From: Knoxdaviesia capensis
Lineage: Eukaryota; Ascomycota; Sordariomycetes; Microascales; Gondwanamycetaceae
Length of the DNA stretch: 64,000 nucleotides
Assembly (NCBI GenBank): GCA_001510575.1
Contig: LNGK01000008.1
Coordinates: 4,536,981 to 4,600,980, forward strand
Reading direction: 5' to 3'
Shown here piece after piece: positions 44,413 to 55,511 of the stretch. The notes below the pieces were generated by a model. It did no database searches. It was not told the origin of the DNA and saw only the letters and a list, made by a program, of their open reading frames with translations. A program made the translations under genes and the position numbers. Positions within the stretch are counted from its first letter, which is position 1; each line of letters starts with the position of its first letter.

Positions 44413-46319
44413 ATGATTGCAAATGGCCTGAACCCCCCAACAAAGATGTCCGCCTTCGCCCTCATCCTCGCCTTCCGGCTCGCAAACGCCTTCACCGTCC
44501 AGACCTTCTTCCAGCCCGACGAGTACTTCCAGGCGCTCGAGCCGGCATGGAACGCCGCCTTTGGAGACGCCAGCGGTGCGTGGATCACCTGGGTACGTGT
44601 CCGCTCCCCGATCCGGCCCCCACATCCGGACCAGCTAACACAGGATATAACACACCCGCACAGGAATGGCACCACCACCTGCGCTCTTCCCTGCACCCGC
44701 TGCTCTTTGCCGCCGTGTACAAGCTCGCTGACTTGGCAACCGCCCTGCTTCCGGGCCTCTCGTCCTCCCCGGCGGTCCGGGACGCTGCGCTGGTCGCCGC
44801 GCCCAAGGCCGCCCAGGCCGTGCTCGCTGCCGCCGGCGACTACTTCACCTGGAAGCTCGCCGAGCGGGTGTACGGCAAGCAAGCTCCGGCCGCTAAAGCT
44901 GTGGTCAGTTCGGTCGTCCTGCTGCAAGATAGCACCCGGTCTCGCTAACTCTCTGGCCAACTGTAGCTGTATATGAGCCTGTGTAGCCCGTGGCAATGGT
45001 ACTGCTCGGTGCGCACATTCTCCAACTCGCTGGAAACCACCCTGACAACTGCCGCACTGGCCTTTTGGCCCTGGGACGCTTTCGCCAGCTTCGCCGCTGC
45101 TGCTGCCGCCCCGGTGAAAGAGAACCCGGGCCGCCGCACCAGCACCGCCGCCCTCCGCAAATCGCTCCCCGCCTTCCGGCTGTCTCTCCTGCTGGCCGCG
45201 CTCGCCGTGGTGCTCCGCCCCACGAACGTTCTGATCTGGCTTGCCATCGCCACCGCGAGCGTGCTCCCCGCCGTCTCCTCCGTCGGCACCCTCGTGACCG
45301 TGGTGCGCGAGGCCGTGATGTGCGGCGCCGCCGTGCTGGCGGTGTCGGTCGGGTGCGACCGCGTGTTCTTCCGCGAGTGGACGTTCCCGCCGTACGCGTG
45401 GCTGTACTTCAACATCTCGCAGGCGCTGGCTGTGTTCTACGGGCGTAACCCGTGGCACTACTACCTCGTGCAGGGCGTGCCGCTGCTGTGTACCACCGTG
45501 CTCCCGTTTGCACTGATCGGGCTGTGGAAGGCGCCCGGGGACGGCCGCGCGGGCTTCGTGGTGCGCGCGCTGAAATGGGCCGTGTACACCACTGTGGGCG
45601 TGCTGTCGCTGATCTCGCATAAAGAGGTCCGCTTCATCTACCCGTTGCTTCCGGCCCTACACGTCCTCGCCGCCCCGAGCCTCGTGTCTTTCTTCACGAC
45701 TACCAGCTCGGCCCTGTCGTCGTCTTCTCCCCGTCTGGCCCTGCGCCATACGCCCTACCTCGTCGCCGGTCTGCTCGTCAACCTCCTGCTCGCCGGCTAC
45801 CTCTCCATCTGCCACCAGCCCGCGCCCATCTCCGTGCTCTCGTTCCTCCGCTCCGAGTATACCCGCCTCAACCCATCCCCCATTTCCGAAACCCCCTCAT
45901 CCGAGCTCTTCGCCCTCTTCCTAATGCCATGCCACTCCACCCCGTGGCGCTCGCATCTGATCCACCCGGGTCTCCACGCCCGCGCCCTCACATGCGAACC
46001 CCCGCTGCACACCGCCGCCGGCTCGCTCGAGCGCGAAACCTACCGCGACGAGGCCGACCGCTTCTACGACGCCCCCACAGCCTTCCTATCACATGAGATG
46101 TGGCCGCCCGCGGCTGGGCCGGAAAGTGTGCCGCGCTTTATCGTGGCTTTCGAGGGCGCTGAGCCGTGGATCGCCGAGTTCTTCGCGGAGGGGCGCCCGG
46201 ATCTCGGTGTTCGGCTAACCAAGGTGTGGACTGGGTGGAACGGCTTGTTCAATGAGGATTGGCGGCGCGCGGGGCAGATGGTGGTTTGGGATACTTCCGT
46301 CCACTCGGCATCGTCGTAG
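44413..46319 (+). CDS. GPI10: GPI mannosyltransferase 3 (Gpi10/PIG-B)
   Basis: An ER multi-pass enzyme that adds the third mannose to the GPI anchor precursor, from dolichol-phosphate mannose (GT22 family). Exons are 44413-44592, 44664-44903 and 44967-46319, giving 590 aa. The second intron has a GTCAGT donor. Near the N-terminus, the luminal acidic motif FFQPDEYFQALEPAW follows the first membrane helix; the HKE-x-RF signature (LISHKEVRFIYPLLP) lies about three fifths along. Many Leu/Ala-rich membrane helices and a soluble luminal C-terminal part complete the usual plan. PIG-B is favoured over the GT22 relatives Smp3 and Alg9/12 by the GAWITW...EWHHHLRSSLHP block. The start is uncertain: in-frame ATGs exist at 44266, 44413 and 44446. 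I chose 44413, because 44266 falls in the CCAAT cluster; 44446 (A at -3) is equally possible. Confidence 0.85.
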
Positions 46320-46985
46320 TTAGTACCGTCAATTGTATGCTATATAAGTATGGAGCTGGTCTTGTGTACAAATTTCAATGCCCATACATTCACCGATATC
46401 GCCAGCCCCTTTCAACCCGATCCGCCCAGGTCAGACCGCGACTCGTAGCCTTCCATCCTGTACTCCTCAGATACCTACACAGCAAGACTACACATCACAC
46501 GCACACGACACACGCAGGTTTAAGGCTTAATTTAGTCAGGCAGGATAGTATCTACTACCATGAAGAAAAAAGGTTTTCAAAAAATACATCAAGGAAAGGC
46601 TCTCCATTAAACATGGAAGAACAGGTATTAAAAAAAAAACACAATAGAATTTTTAGAGTGGACCGGGAGCACACGCAGGCCAGGATTGCAGCAAGAAAAA
46701 CAAGTCCCAACGGTATCATCATATGGCGCCCCGTCACATCACATCAAGAAAAAGGAAGAAAAAAGGGGCGCGCTCCAACAGTCATGAGATACCCCGCCCG
46801 CCTCATACATCATAACAAGAGATCATGAGAGAAAAAAACACAAGCAGAAACGAAAACATCAGAGAGCTTCCAGTTAATCGTCGTTAAAGAGGAGCCCCGA
46901 TTCATCACCACACCTCCTCCCGCCTACAAAGCCCCCAGATACCAAGCTAGGCCGGCGTCCAGTGTAGCATCAGTATGACGCAGAC
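46320..46985. other. Convergent 3' region GPI10 / RhoGAP
   Basis: 666 bases between convergent stops, A-rich in the middle. It holds 3' UTRs; nothing else was recognised. Confidence 0.4.
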
Positions 46986-49900
46986 CTATTTCTCAAGAGA
47001 CTTCTTCCCATCTGACTTGACGGGTGAGGAAGGTATCAAGGCAGCAGCCGGCGGTGAAACGGGGGCGGGAGTAGTTCCCAATGCCGACGGAGGCGTATCA
47101 GGTGGGACAACATGCTGGGAACCGGTTGCGGAATTGGCAGCAGATGGCAATGCGGGAATTGACTGCGCGGATTGTGTGGCAACGACATTCATCGGCGTTT
47201 GATAAGTTCCCGGCGGGGATGGGGTATGCGGTGGTGGAGACACCGGGTTCTGAGCGGGATACCACGGCGGCTGCTGCTGTGGCATCGGGGGTGAAACATT
47301 CTGGCTCGGAACCCGGGATGGGTCTTCAACATCCCGAACTCTGTCAAAGCTCTTTCCTCGGCTTGACGTCAATCCTACCACGGCCAGTGACCCCGAGTCC
47401 GCGGGAGGGGACTTGTTGCGTCGGTGTTCGGCATTCTCCTTTGCCTCACGATACTTGTTACGGAACCAGGTGATGGGTCCCTTAGCTCCCTCGTGGTCGG
47501 TGCTAGCGTCACCAGCGAAGCCTCCCGATGATGTGCTCACCGCAGTAGCTGACGAGGCTGGGAATGTTGGCGCAACAGAGATATCACCACTGTCGTTTGT
47601 CATGCTCTTGCGAGGTCGGGATCCGCTGGCAAAAGACGTAATGCTGAGATCGGCGAGGCTATTGCTTCCAATCGCTAGCCGAGGTGAGGATGCTGCCAGT
47701 TGATGCTCCTGAAGAGGTTGATTGGCAGAGGGCGTGAGGACAGCAGCGCCGTCTTCTTTCTTGGCGGTGCGCGAGAGTCGCCACAGCTTCTTCTTAGCTT
47801 TCTCTGGCGCTTGGTCGACATTTGGAGCTGGCGTCGCCATAAAAGTAGTGACTTCATCGATCTGGTCCAGATCTGATCCTTCGTTAAAAGACGAGTGTAG
47901 TGATGTCGGTGGTGACTTTTTCGATTTCAGCGCGTTTTCCGGGTGCAGGGATGTGGACGTAGAGCTGTTGGCCAGATTAGCCAGAGGCACATGCGAAGCT
48001 CGCGGGGTCGGATTTGAGGAAGTCTCGTCAGAAAGCTCCTTCTGCAATGGAGTGAAGTATTCTTTATCAGGAACCGTCTCGAGAGGGTTTCCAGGCTCGG
48101 TGATAGGAGACACACTGGCTGAATGCGATAAGGACACGGTGGAACTCTGCGCGCTCTGGTTGACGCTTCCAGGGAGTCGCTTCTTCTTAAGTTTGTTCGG
48201 CTGGCGGCGTTCACTGCTGCTCAAGTCTCCAGACGGCGCGCGTTGGAAGATACTCGGCAGGTTGCGGTCCTTCATCGGTATGCCTGAGTCTAAAAGACGT
48301 TCTTGGCTTCTACCGGTGGTCACGGATGACAGAGGGATAACGCTATTGGCGCCAATGGTGTGCGCAGTCAGAGTGGAGGGGGCGGGGGATTCGGCAGGAA
48401 GGACATTGAGAGCATCATCAGATATTCTAGTGAGCGCTCGCGGGGATTGATCTCGTTGGAATCTGCCCGGGGGGAGCGCCGGCGACTTCTTTGAAGGAAC
48501 AGTATTGCTTCTCGAAAGGCCGCTCGACACAGGGGTGGAGATGATATGAGTGTGATGGGTCGGGGTGGACGGTGTCATGGTCCCAGGATCTTGCCGCGAA
48601 TGTCGAGAATGTCGAGATGATACCGAACGGTTTCTGCGAACAAGGCCGTCGCGTCGAACACTCTCAGCACCAGCGCTGGCGTTCGAGGCAGATCTCCCGA
48701 GACCCGAGGCATCATGATCCGGAGCGGGGCCCTTTTCAACCTCCTTCATGGTCTGTTCATCGGCAGCGGTGCCCTGCATACCCAGCAGGAAATGGTCCTG
48801 ATGTTCGATGAGAAAGATCAGGACCGTCTGGTTGAGGCGGTACTCCTCGGGAGCCATGGCATGTGAAGGGTGGGACAGCATGCCAGGTTGGAAGATCGCT
48901 GCCAGGTTGTGGGACGTCATGCGGTTTTCAGACGACTTTGCGGCAAATACGGCTAGTAGATCGAGCAGGTACAACAACAGTTGGCGATTGAGAGGCGGCA
49001 GTTCAGTGATTAGGAGCTGGTACTGGCGGATGGCGTTGTAGACATCGAAGTTTTCGATGAACTGTGGGCCGTCGGCATCGGCGGGACCTTGTTGTGTGGC
49101 ACCGCGCAAAGGTGCTCTAAACTGTTCGTACAGATCGAGGGGGACGACGGGCTCGGGGAGATCGTTCAGGTATCGGCGCAGGACATTTGCGGCATCGTGA
49201 ACAGTGTAACCGTCCCAGACAAGGCCCTTGCCATAGCGATCCGGGGAATCGAAGATCGTCTTCAGTTCCTTGATACGCTTTTCTGAACCGCTGAGGCGAA
49301 AGATGCCCTCTACACCAGTAGCTACAAGTGGAAAATGCGCGTTAGTACGAGATGGGTGTGGTGCATGTTGTGTGTGATGACACCGGACCAGAGGAAAACG
49401 AAAGGGTCGTACCATTCTCTTTCAAGAAAACTCCACACTTGGCAACCACTATTGGTACATATCCGTAGATATAGCTGGTACCATTCTCGTCGATTAAGGA
49501 GATTGCGACATTAGCGTATGTGATACTTTGGCGTAAAGGAACTCCGAAGATTCCCTGAGGGCGAGAGTCTGTGAAAAAAAAGAAGAGAATGGGCAAAAAG
49601 AATCAGTATTGGCTACAGCCTGGACGAAAGCAAACGAACGAAACAAAGTTTATGGTGTGAGACGGTGGCTTGGAAAAAAAGCTGATGGCGTATCTCTGAG
49701 TCTTCCTGTCTCTGCCTGTCGGGCTTGGGAGGTGTATCCGTAGGTGAAGCAATTCGGATCATTCATGTGCTTTGGTGGCCCAGCAGCAAAACCGCAAGTC
49801 TCGGTTAGGCTCTTTGGGTGTGTCGCCATGTGTTTGAAGGTGTGTTTGCGAGGTGTGTGGCGGCATTCTGTCGGCTTAGACGTTTGGAGGCACGGATTCA

Positions 49901-50111
49901 AAGAGGCCGGAAATGAATCGGTCATATTGGGGAAGGTCGACGAGGCGAAGATGAGGTGGAGTTATGGAGTAATGAGTGCCTTACCATTTGTAGACTGGTT
50001 TCTCGACTGGGTTTTGAAGCCTTTCCACCAAGATTTTAGGTCGCGTCTCGTGGGGGGTGAAGCAGGATTGGGCACTTGGCCCTCGAGCGGCGCGGGGACG
50101 CCGGACGTCAT
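46986..50111 (-). CDS. Rho GTPase-activating protein, Sac7/Bag7 type
   Basis: It stimulates GTP hydrolysis by a Rho GTPase, probably Rho1, in polarity and cell-wall signalling. Exons are 50111-49985, 49568-49413 and 49321-46986 (donors GTAAGG and GTACGA), giving 872 aa. A short basic head (RRDLKSWWKGFK) precedes the RhoGAP domain at about residues 46-260. It opens with GIFGVPLRQSI and YGYVPIVVAKCGVFLKE, and carries the arginine finger in GVEGIFRLSGS (about Arg103) and the YLNDLPEPVVP helix. The remaining ~600 residues are disordered and Ser/Pro/Thr-rich, as in fungal Sac7-like proteins. The frame extends upstream of 50111, but the first ATG is there. The subfamily is assigned by the N-terminal position of the domain and the absence of LIM, PH or BAR domains. 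Confidence 0.9.
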
Positions 50112-52450
50112 ACTGGGCGACGTATTGGGTGTGTTGTCGTAGCTAAAGGGTCGAGGCGACAGAAGTTTTTCGGGACAGTCGTCGAGCCAAGAAAAAGTAT
50201 CAGGGGGGGATAGGGTCGACGGAGTCGCGGGGAGAGAGAGAAGAGGTCGAGAGGTGGTCAAAAGGAAAAAGGTTCACGGGAGGTGAAGTCGCGAAACGGA
50301 TATTTGACGTGGACGGACGTCTGCTGTGAGTCTCGTTCGTTATTTCGAGGCGGGATAGAGTTCGTGCGAGGTTCGACGTGGAGGTGAATTTATCAAGAGG
50401 GAAGTGAGAATGCACATGGGTCGTGGATTTGCAGATTCAGATGTGGCTCGTTTTTGTGTCTCGTGTCTCTTGTCTGTCTCTCTCTGTCTCCCGGAGAGAG
50501 ACTTGAGCCCAGCCCTCTTAAGAGAAATGAGAGAGGGGAGACAGAACGAGAACGCGGCGGCAGGCGCAGTCGTGGGCGTTCACTGTTGAGTAAGGCGACG
50601 GACTTGACGGACCTTGTGGGAAATTTGAAGTGGATCGTGAGCCGAGCAGAGTTATGACAACATGGAGGAAGACAAGGAAGAAAAAGAAAAGCAGAGAAGA
50701 GAAGAGAAAATGAAGAAATAAAAGGACCAGGGAAGAAGAAATGGATAATTTGGAAGGGTATGGGGGGAAAGTACAAGGGCAACGATGTCAGCTGGATGGA
50801 AAATGGCCAGGGAGGAGTCAACACAACTTGCGCGCGCGCAAATGATTTATTTCTTGGGGTCGTTTGGCCTGCGGTACCAATGAACCGTCGGCAGCGGGGA
50901 TCAAAATGGCGATTTGACGAAATTCGAAGAAAATGCGAACGGCCAACAAGGGCAAAGAGAAAGGGGGAAAGGACGGCGACGCGACAAAGCGCAATGACAC
51001 AAAATAATAAGCGAGGGTGGTCTTTGCTTTGTTTTGTTTGTCGATCAACGGTTGAAGACGCAGTAAACGACGATAGTCGCGGTTGAACAAATTGAATCTC
51101 TATGGAAAAATCAGAAAGAAGAGAAAAGAGAGCTAAATGGAGACAAATCGAAAAGGTTCAAAACGGTGGTTGGAGGCGGAGACTGAGGCTGAGGGACGAG
51201 GAAGTTTGGAGAGGAGAAAGAAGAGCTCCAGCGTATCGGATTGGATTCGTATTATGGACTTGTCGTAGCAGGCGCATGCACACCAGGATTTCTTGGAGCG
51301 GGACGTTCAATTGTGGAATCAGTGGAAACGATCGAATGGGCGCAAGACCAGCGAAAGCACAGGGGAAAATGCTGCGAGTTGTTTTAAGTGGCGGCTTTGG
51401 AAACAAAAATAAAGAAATAAGAAGAGAGAGAAAACAAAGATCGACAAACGAATCGATCACGAAGAGGAAAAATAGAAGAGAAGAGGGAAATGTTCCCTGG
51501 GGAAAAATATTATCGACGAGGAAAGAGAGAAAGATTTGAAGGAGAAGCGAATGAGTCAGCAGTATAAGCTGGGGGGGGAGGCACAACGTCAACGACAGTG
51601 GAAAGGAAAGAGCGATCGATGGGTGAGGGACATAGAGGAAAGGGGAAATTAGATGAAGATCTGATTGATTGAATGAATGGAAAGAAGGAAGACAGGGAGA
51701 AAATTTCGCATGATGAGGGTGAGTGTGAAGAAATTTTGTTTTTTATGTTGTCGACGTGGACCAGTTCCTTCCAAAAATTTGAAAAAATAGTTGGAAGATG
51801 CATATATGGGGGGAGCATAGCATAGCAAAAAATAAAAAAAAATAAAAAGATAAAAAGAGGTGGTACAGTGGGTGGGTTGTACCCAAGAAGGACGAGCCCA
51901 TGGTGGAGAAAACAAGAAAATTTGGCAGCGAACAACAGGAACGATTGTTCACAGCACACCACGATACTTCTAGGAGTAGCACACTACACACTGTACGGGG
52001 CTACTGTGTAGTGTACCCCTGCAAAACCCTCCGGTTCTCGTCCCTTCCAGCTCTCCCACCCACTGCAACAAAAGGTTGCGCCAAGGTCAAGTTTGTTTTG
52101 TAGGGCTGGTGAGTGTGAACTCGCACGGCATACTTGTGTCAGGTCAGGCACAGAAGGGGAGACCGAAGAAACAAAAATGAAATGCAGGTGCAGTGGACTT
52201 TGAGGGCTCTGATTGGTCTGGACTCGGGAAAGTGACCCTCTTTGGTCGAGACCAACCTTTTTGGAAGGGGGCAAAGAAGAGACATGGGACCTGTCAAAGA
52301 AAAACTGGAAGGAGCAGGCCAGACTGGATGGAGGTTCCTTCTCTGTCTGTCAACATTTGCAAGATCGCCAGTTCGGAGAAAGTTGATAGCAATCAATATA
52401 CTATTTGTAAGGAAGCGCCGTCTTAGGGAGCAAGCCACATTGAAACTTAC
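50112..52450. promoter_or_regulatory. RhoGAP upstream region, C/T-rich on the sense strand
   Basis: Between 50380 and 51860 the plus strand is mostly A/G, so the RhoGAP leader strand is C/T-rich over about 1.5 kb. ORFs in this biased DNA are not supported. Confidence 0.4.
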
Positions 52451-52642
52451 TAGGAATGGGGAATATAAGCATATTCCGTAGGTAGCCAGAGACGTGAGAT
52501 CTTTATTCCAGGCTTCTGGCGGCAGTGCATCAGTCTCCTGCTCCATGTAACCATAGCGAATTCCGTCACTAACCCCAAATCTATATGCCGTGGATTTATG
52601 CGGTCGCAGGCTGAAAAGAGAGGAGTCGAGTCCCCTGGCCAT
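52451..52642 (-). CDS. Candidate first exon of an unidentified small gene
   Basis: From ATG 52642 an open 64-codon stretch (starting MARGLDSSLFSLRPHKST, with YGYMEQETDALPPEAWNKDL further on) ends exactly at a consensus GTAAGT donor (52450-52445). Its amino-acid make-up looks like real protein. A 50-base intron to AATAG would add only about 16 residues before a stop; without splicing the frame runs on to 52139. No family is recognised and no convincing continuation was found, so it could be a relic or a lone exon. Confidence 0.3.
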
Positions 52643-53136
52643 TGTAACGGTAAAAAATGCTAGTTTGGGATGCAGAAATCGAAAGATGGAGCTGATTGTG
52701 GTGGTTCCCCGTAGTAGTATGTAAAGAATGGATTACTAGGTTTTCAAGCTTGATTCAAGCATATCCAGGTCTGATTGTTTCATCCTCTCCCCTCTCTCTA
52801 TTTTCTTCCAGCGCTTCGTGGTCCCCTATTTTCATTTATGCGATGATTGTCAGCTTTGGCTTGGAAGCTGTTAACCGCTAGTATAAGTAAGTTGTTTTCG
52901 GTGTTGAGTCCAAAGGGCTCCAAATATGGTCAGGTCATCATGCATGTGAATAGGGGACAGCGCATTAAATAGGGGCAGTAGTGTTGTAGGACAGAGCTTT
53001 CGATGGTGTACCCCTGCATCTGGAGAGGAGAGAGGCTTTCAGTCGTTATATATACTAACCCACCTATCAAAGCTCCCATGGTTTATCCAGGTAAATAGCT
53101 CTGTGCTTCCCGGTAAGAACGGCAGTATAGCGCAGG
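52643..53136. other. Intergenic
   Basis: 494 bases with no coding, repeat or RNA signal that I can support. Confidence 0.3.
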
Positions 53137-53355
53137 ATGGAGCGCTTACCACCACCCAAAGCCCTATGGTCTAGATTCGCCCTGGACTCTCTGCCCAGCC
53201 TAGCCAGCGTTATAGCGGCCGTGTGTGCTAGGCCCCGTTCGTTCGTATTCCAGGTGAGTATGTTCTGAATTGGAGGCTGCTAGTGCAGGTGAAACCCTGT
53301 GCCCGAGAATGCCAACCAAAAGGCCATCGGAAGACGGCGCAAGATGCTAATCTCG
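53137..53355 (+). CDS. Candidate two-exon micro-protein, unidentified
   Basis: ATG 53137 opens 39 codons (MERLPPPKALWSRFALDSLP, then an Ala/Val-rich stretch ending SFVFQ) that end at a consensus GTGAGT donor (53254). A short intron ending TGCAG at about 53288 would continue in phase with roughly 25 codons to TAG. The combination of ATG, protein-like text and a perfect donor is suggestive but could be chance. No family is recognised. Confidence 0.22.
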
Positions 53356-55511
53356 GGTGTTGTTAGCCATAGGTTCATGTGTAGGTATATAGGGTCCTGT
53401 CGTGGTTGTGGTATCAGAAAACACAGAATCCAGGCCCCACGGTGACAACTCTTGGCCAGCAAACACTGCGAAAGACACCACCACTCGCTAATGCAGGTCC
53501 TTCACAAACAGCTATTATTAGCCAAGGTAGTCGTGATTATGAAGCTGTCTGCATTCCGGCGACGGGAGTTTGTCAACGGTACATGTTCGTGCATGAGTAT
53601 AGTACATGGACTACATCAGAGCTGCTTCAAAACCTTCGTCTTATCTGGTCTTCAGTCTTCTATGAAGAGGCAACCCTAAGCGAATTCGTGCACAGTACAC
53701 TTTGGGCTATCTGAGACCAGGCGGCAGGCAAACTTATACGGTACACACATTCCTCCTGTCAGCATTCCACCCACCCCTTCTCACTTCTTCCATGGCCTTC
53801 GCTTTTCAAGAGCACTGGCCCTCTGTTCCAATCGAACTACACTATCTTGTGTTCGAGACCAACAGCCTGCAAGGGGGGCCGAAACAAGAATGCTCAGTGC
53901 TCTCACCACCCTGAAATGGACAGTATGACACTGAACTTTCCCAATAACATCGTATCACACCGTAATACCACCAAACCCTTGCCCTTACACAGCCTCATTG
54001 TTATCTCAGATGTTGGGCCACCCTTTTTTCCCTCGCTCGCCCTTTATTGGGTATGCCGTCCAAATATCTATTTGATATCTGCAGGTTGCGTGGAGGTGTC
54101 TCGTTTTTGTTCGCCTCTGCGTCGATTCCCAGAGCTGCACTATGACGTGTACCCGTCATCATATGCACAGAGAGCTATAAATACTCCTCTACATACATAT
54201 GTACATGTAAGTCGGATAGTTTGCCAGCCTTCAGAATGTGGGTTTGCATGTGGACAGTGACAGGATAAGATAGATGTCTTGGATTATGTTGCTCTCTGAC
54301 CGGTATCAATCTGTTCTTAAAAGTCAGGTCATGTCCAGCTGGACTTCCACACAATGCATCTCTCTCCACTCCTAAGCAAATACATAAGCCTTGAAATTGT
54401 GTGTGAATAGGTGTGGGTGGAGAACAGCACCCAAACCACATAAGTGGTGTTTGGACTATGTTCATACATACTTACACATTATGGACATGCATACATTCAC
54501 TGAGCCTTTCCCTTCACGGCATCGTCTCCCAGAGGAAACATGATGTGATAACTATGCCGTACAAATTTCGTACAATATTCCCAAAAGGTTCAAGGCTAGT
54601 TCACTTTGTCTCTCTCCCACTCACTCCCTTCACGGGGCGAATATTTATTGCACTACTACTCGCACTTACACATTTATCGGAGGACTACCCCAAATCCAGG
54701 GCGGCGGCCGTGGCTCCAAGCTTCCCCTAGCCTTCCTAGAATCGAATCTGGATCAGGGTTGGCCTGGGGTTGGCCTAAGCTGGGGCGAACGGCTGATTGT
54801 AGCTGTAAAGATCTTTTCATGGATTTGCTCGTTATACGATGTGCCGCCTGACCTCGATGTAATCCAATGACGACGTCAGGGTCGACGCGTCCCCTAGGAA
54901 TCGGTAGTGGGATTTGAAGAGCTGACAGCATGCTCGGGATCGTGACCTCACAATGGAGGCGACATTTCGTTAGAGGTGGCTCTTCATCTAGACTTTACGA
55001 TTTTTGAAGACACAGTAATTTCATTCTAATCGGATAGCGGTGTCGCAGGTCTGGGCCCTCTAGTGTCGAATGGTAGGAATGCTCTCCTTCGTCCAACAAC
55101 GAACCACGAGCACACAACCCTAACCCCATGCAACCCTAAAAGTAAGGGTTCGCGCCTGTTACGTAATATTTTGCCGCTGCAAAAAAGCTGCTTGATCAGA
55201 GCTTCGAATTTTTATTCTCTACACGCGGAAGCGCGACAAGCTCACAACGGAAAAAAAAAGTGTAAACGCCTCGATCACCACTTCCCATGTTTTGATTCTT
55301 CACTATCTCTTCCTCAACCAATCCACTCTATCTGCTTTTCCCCCTTTTCTCCTCCTTTCTCAACCCACTCTCTCTGGCATTCAGCTTTCTTCGTGAATGA
55401 TACCTTTTTGCGAATTATCGCCAACTTTCTTCTCTGTCAAACCAAAGGAATGCTGTGAGACTTCGAGAATCATCCAACAACATCCTGCCGCCTTGCTTTA
55501 CCGCCGCGGCC
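53356..55511. promoter_or_regulatory. Gene-poor DNA and NUP192 promoter
   Basis: 2.2 kb. AACCCTAA-type boxes at 55115-55139, plus AAGGGTT at 55144, lie about 380 bases before NUP192. A C/T-rich tract (55300-55400) with a CCAAT box (CAACCAATCCAC) lies closer. No gene is supported between 53356 and 55000. Confidence 0.4.
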
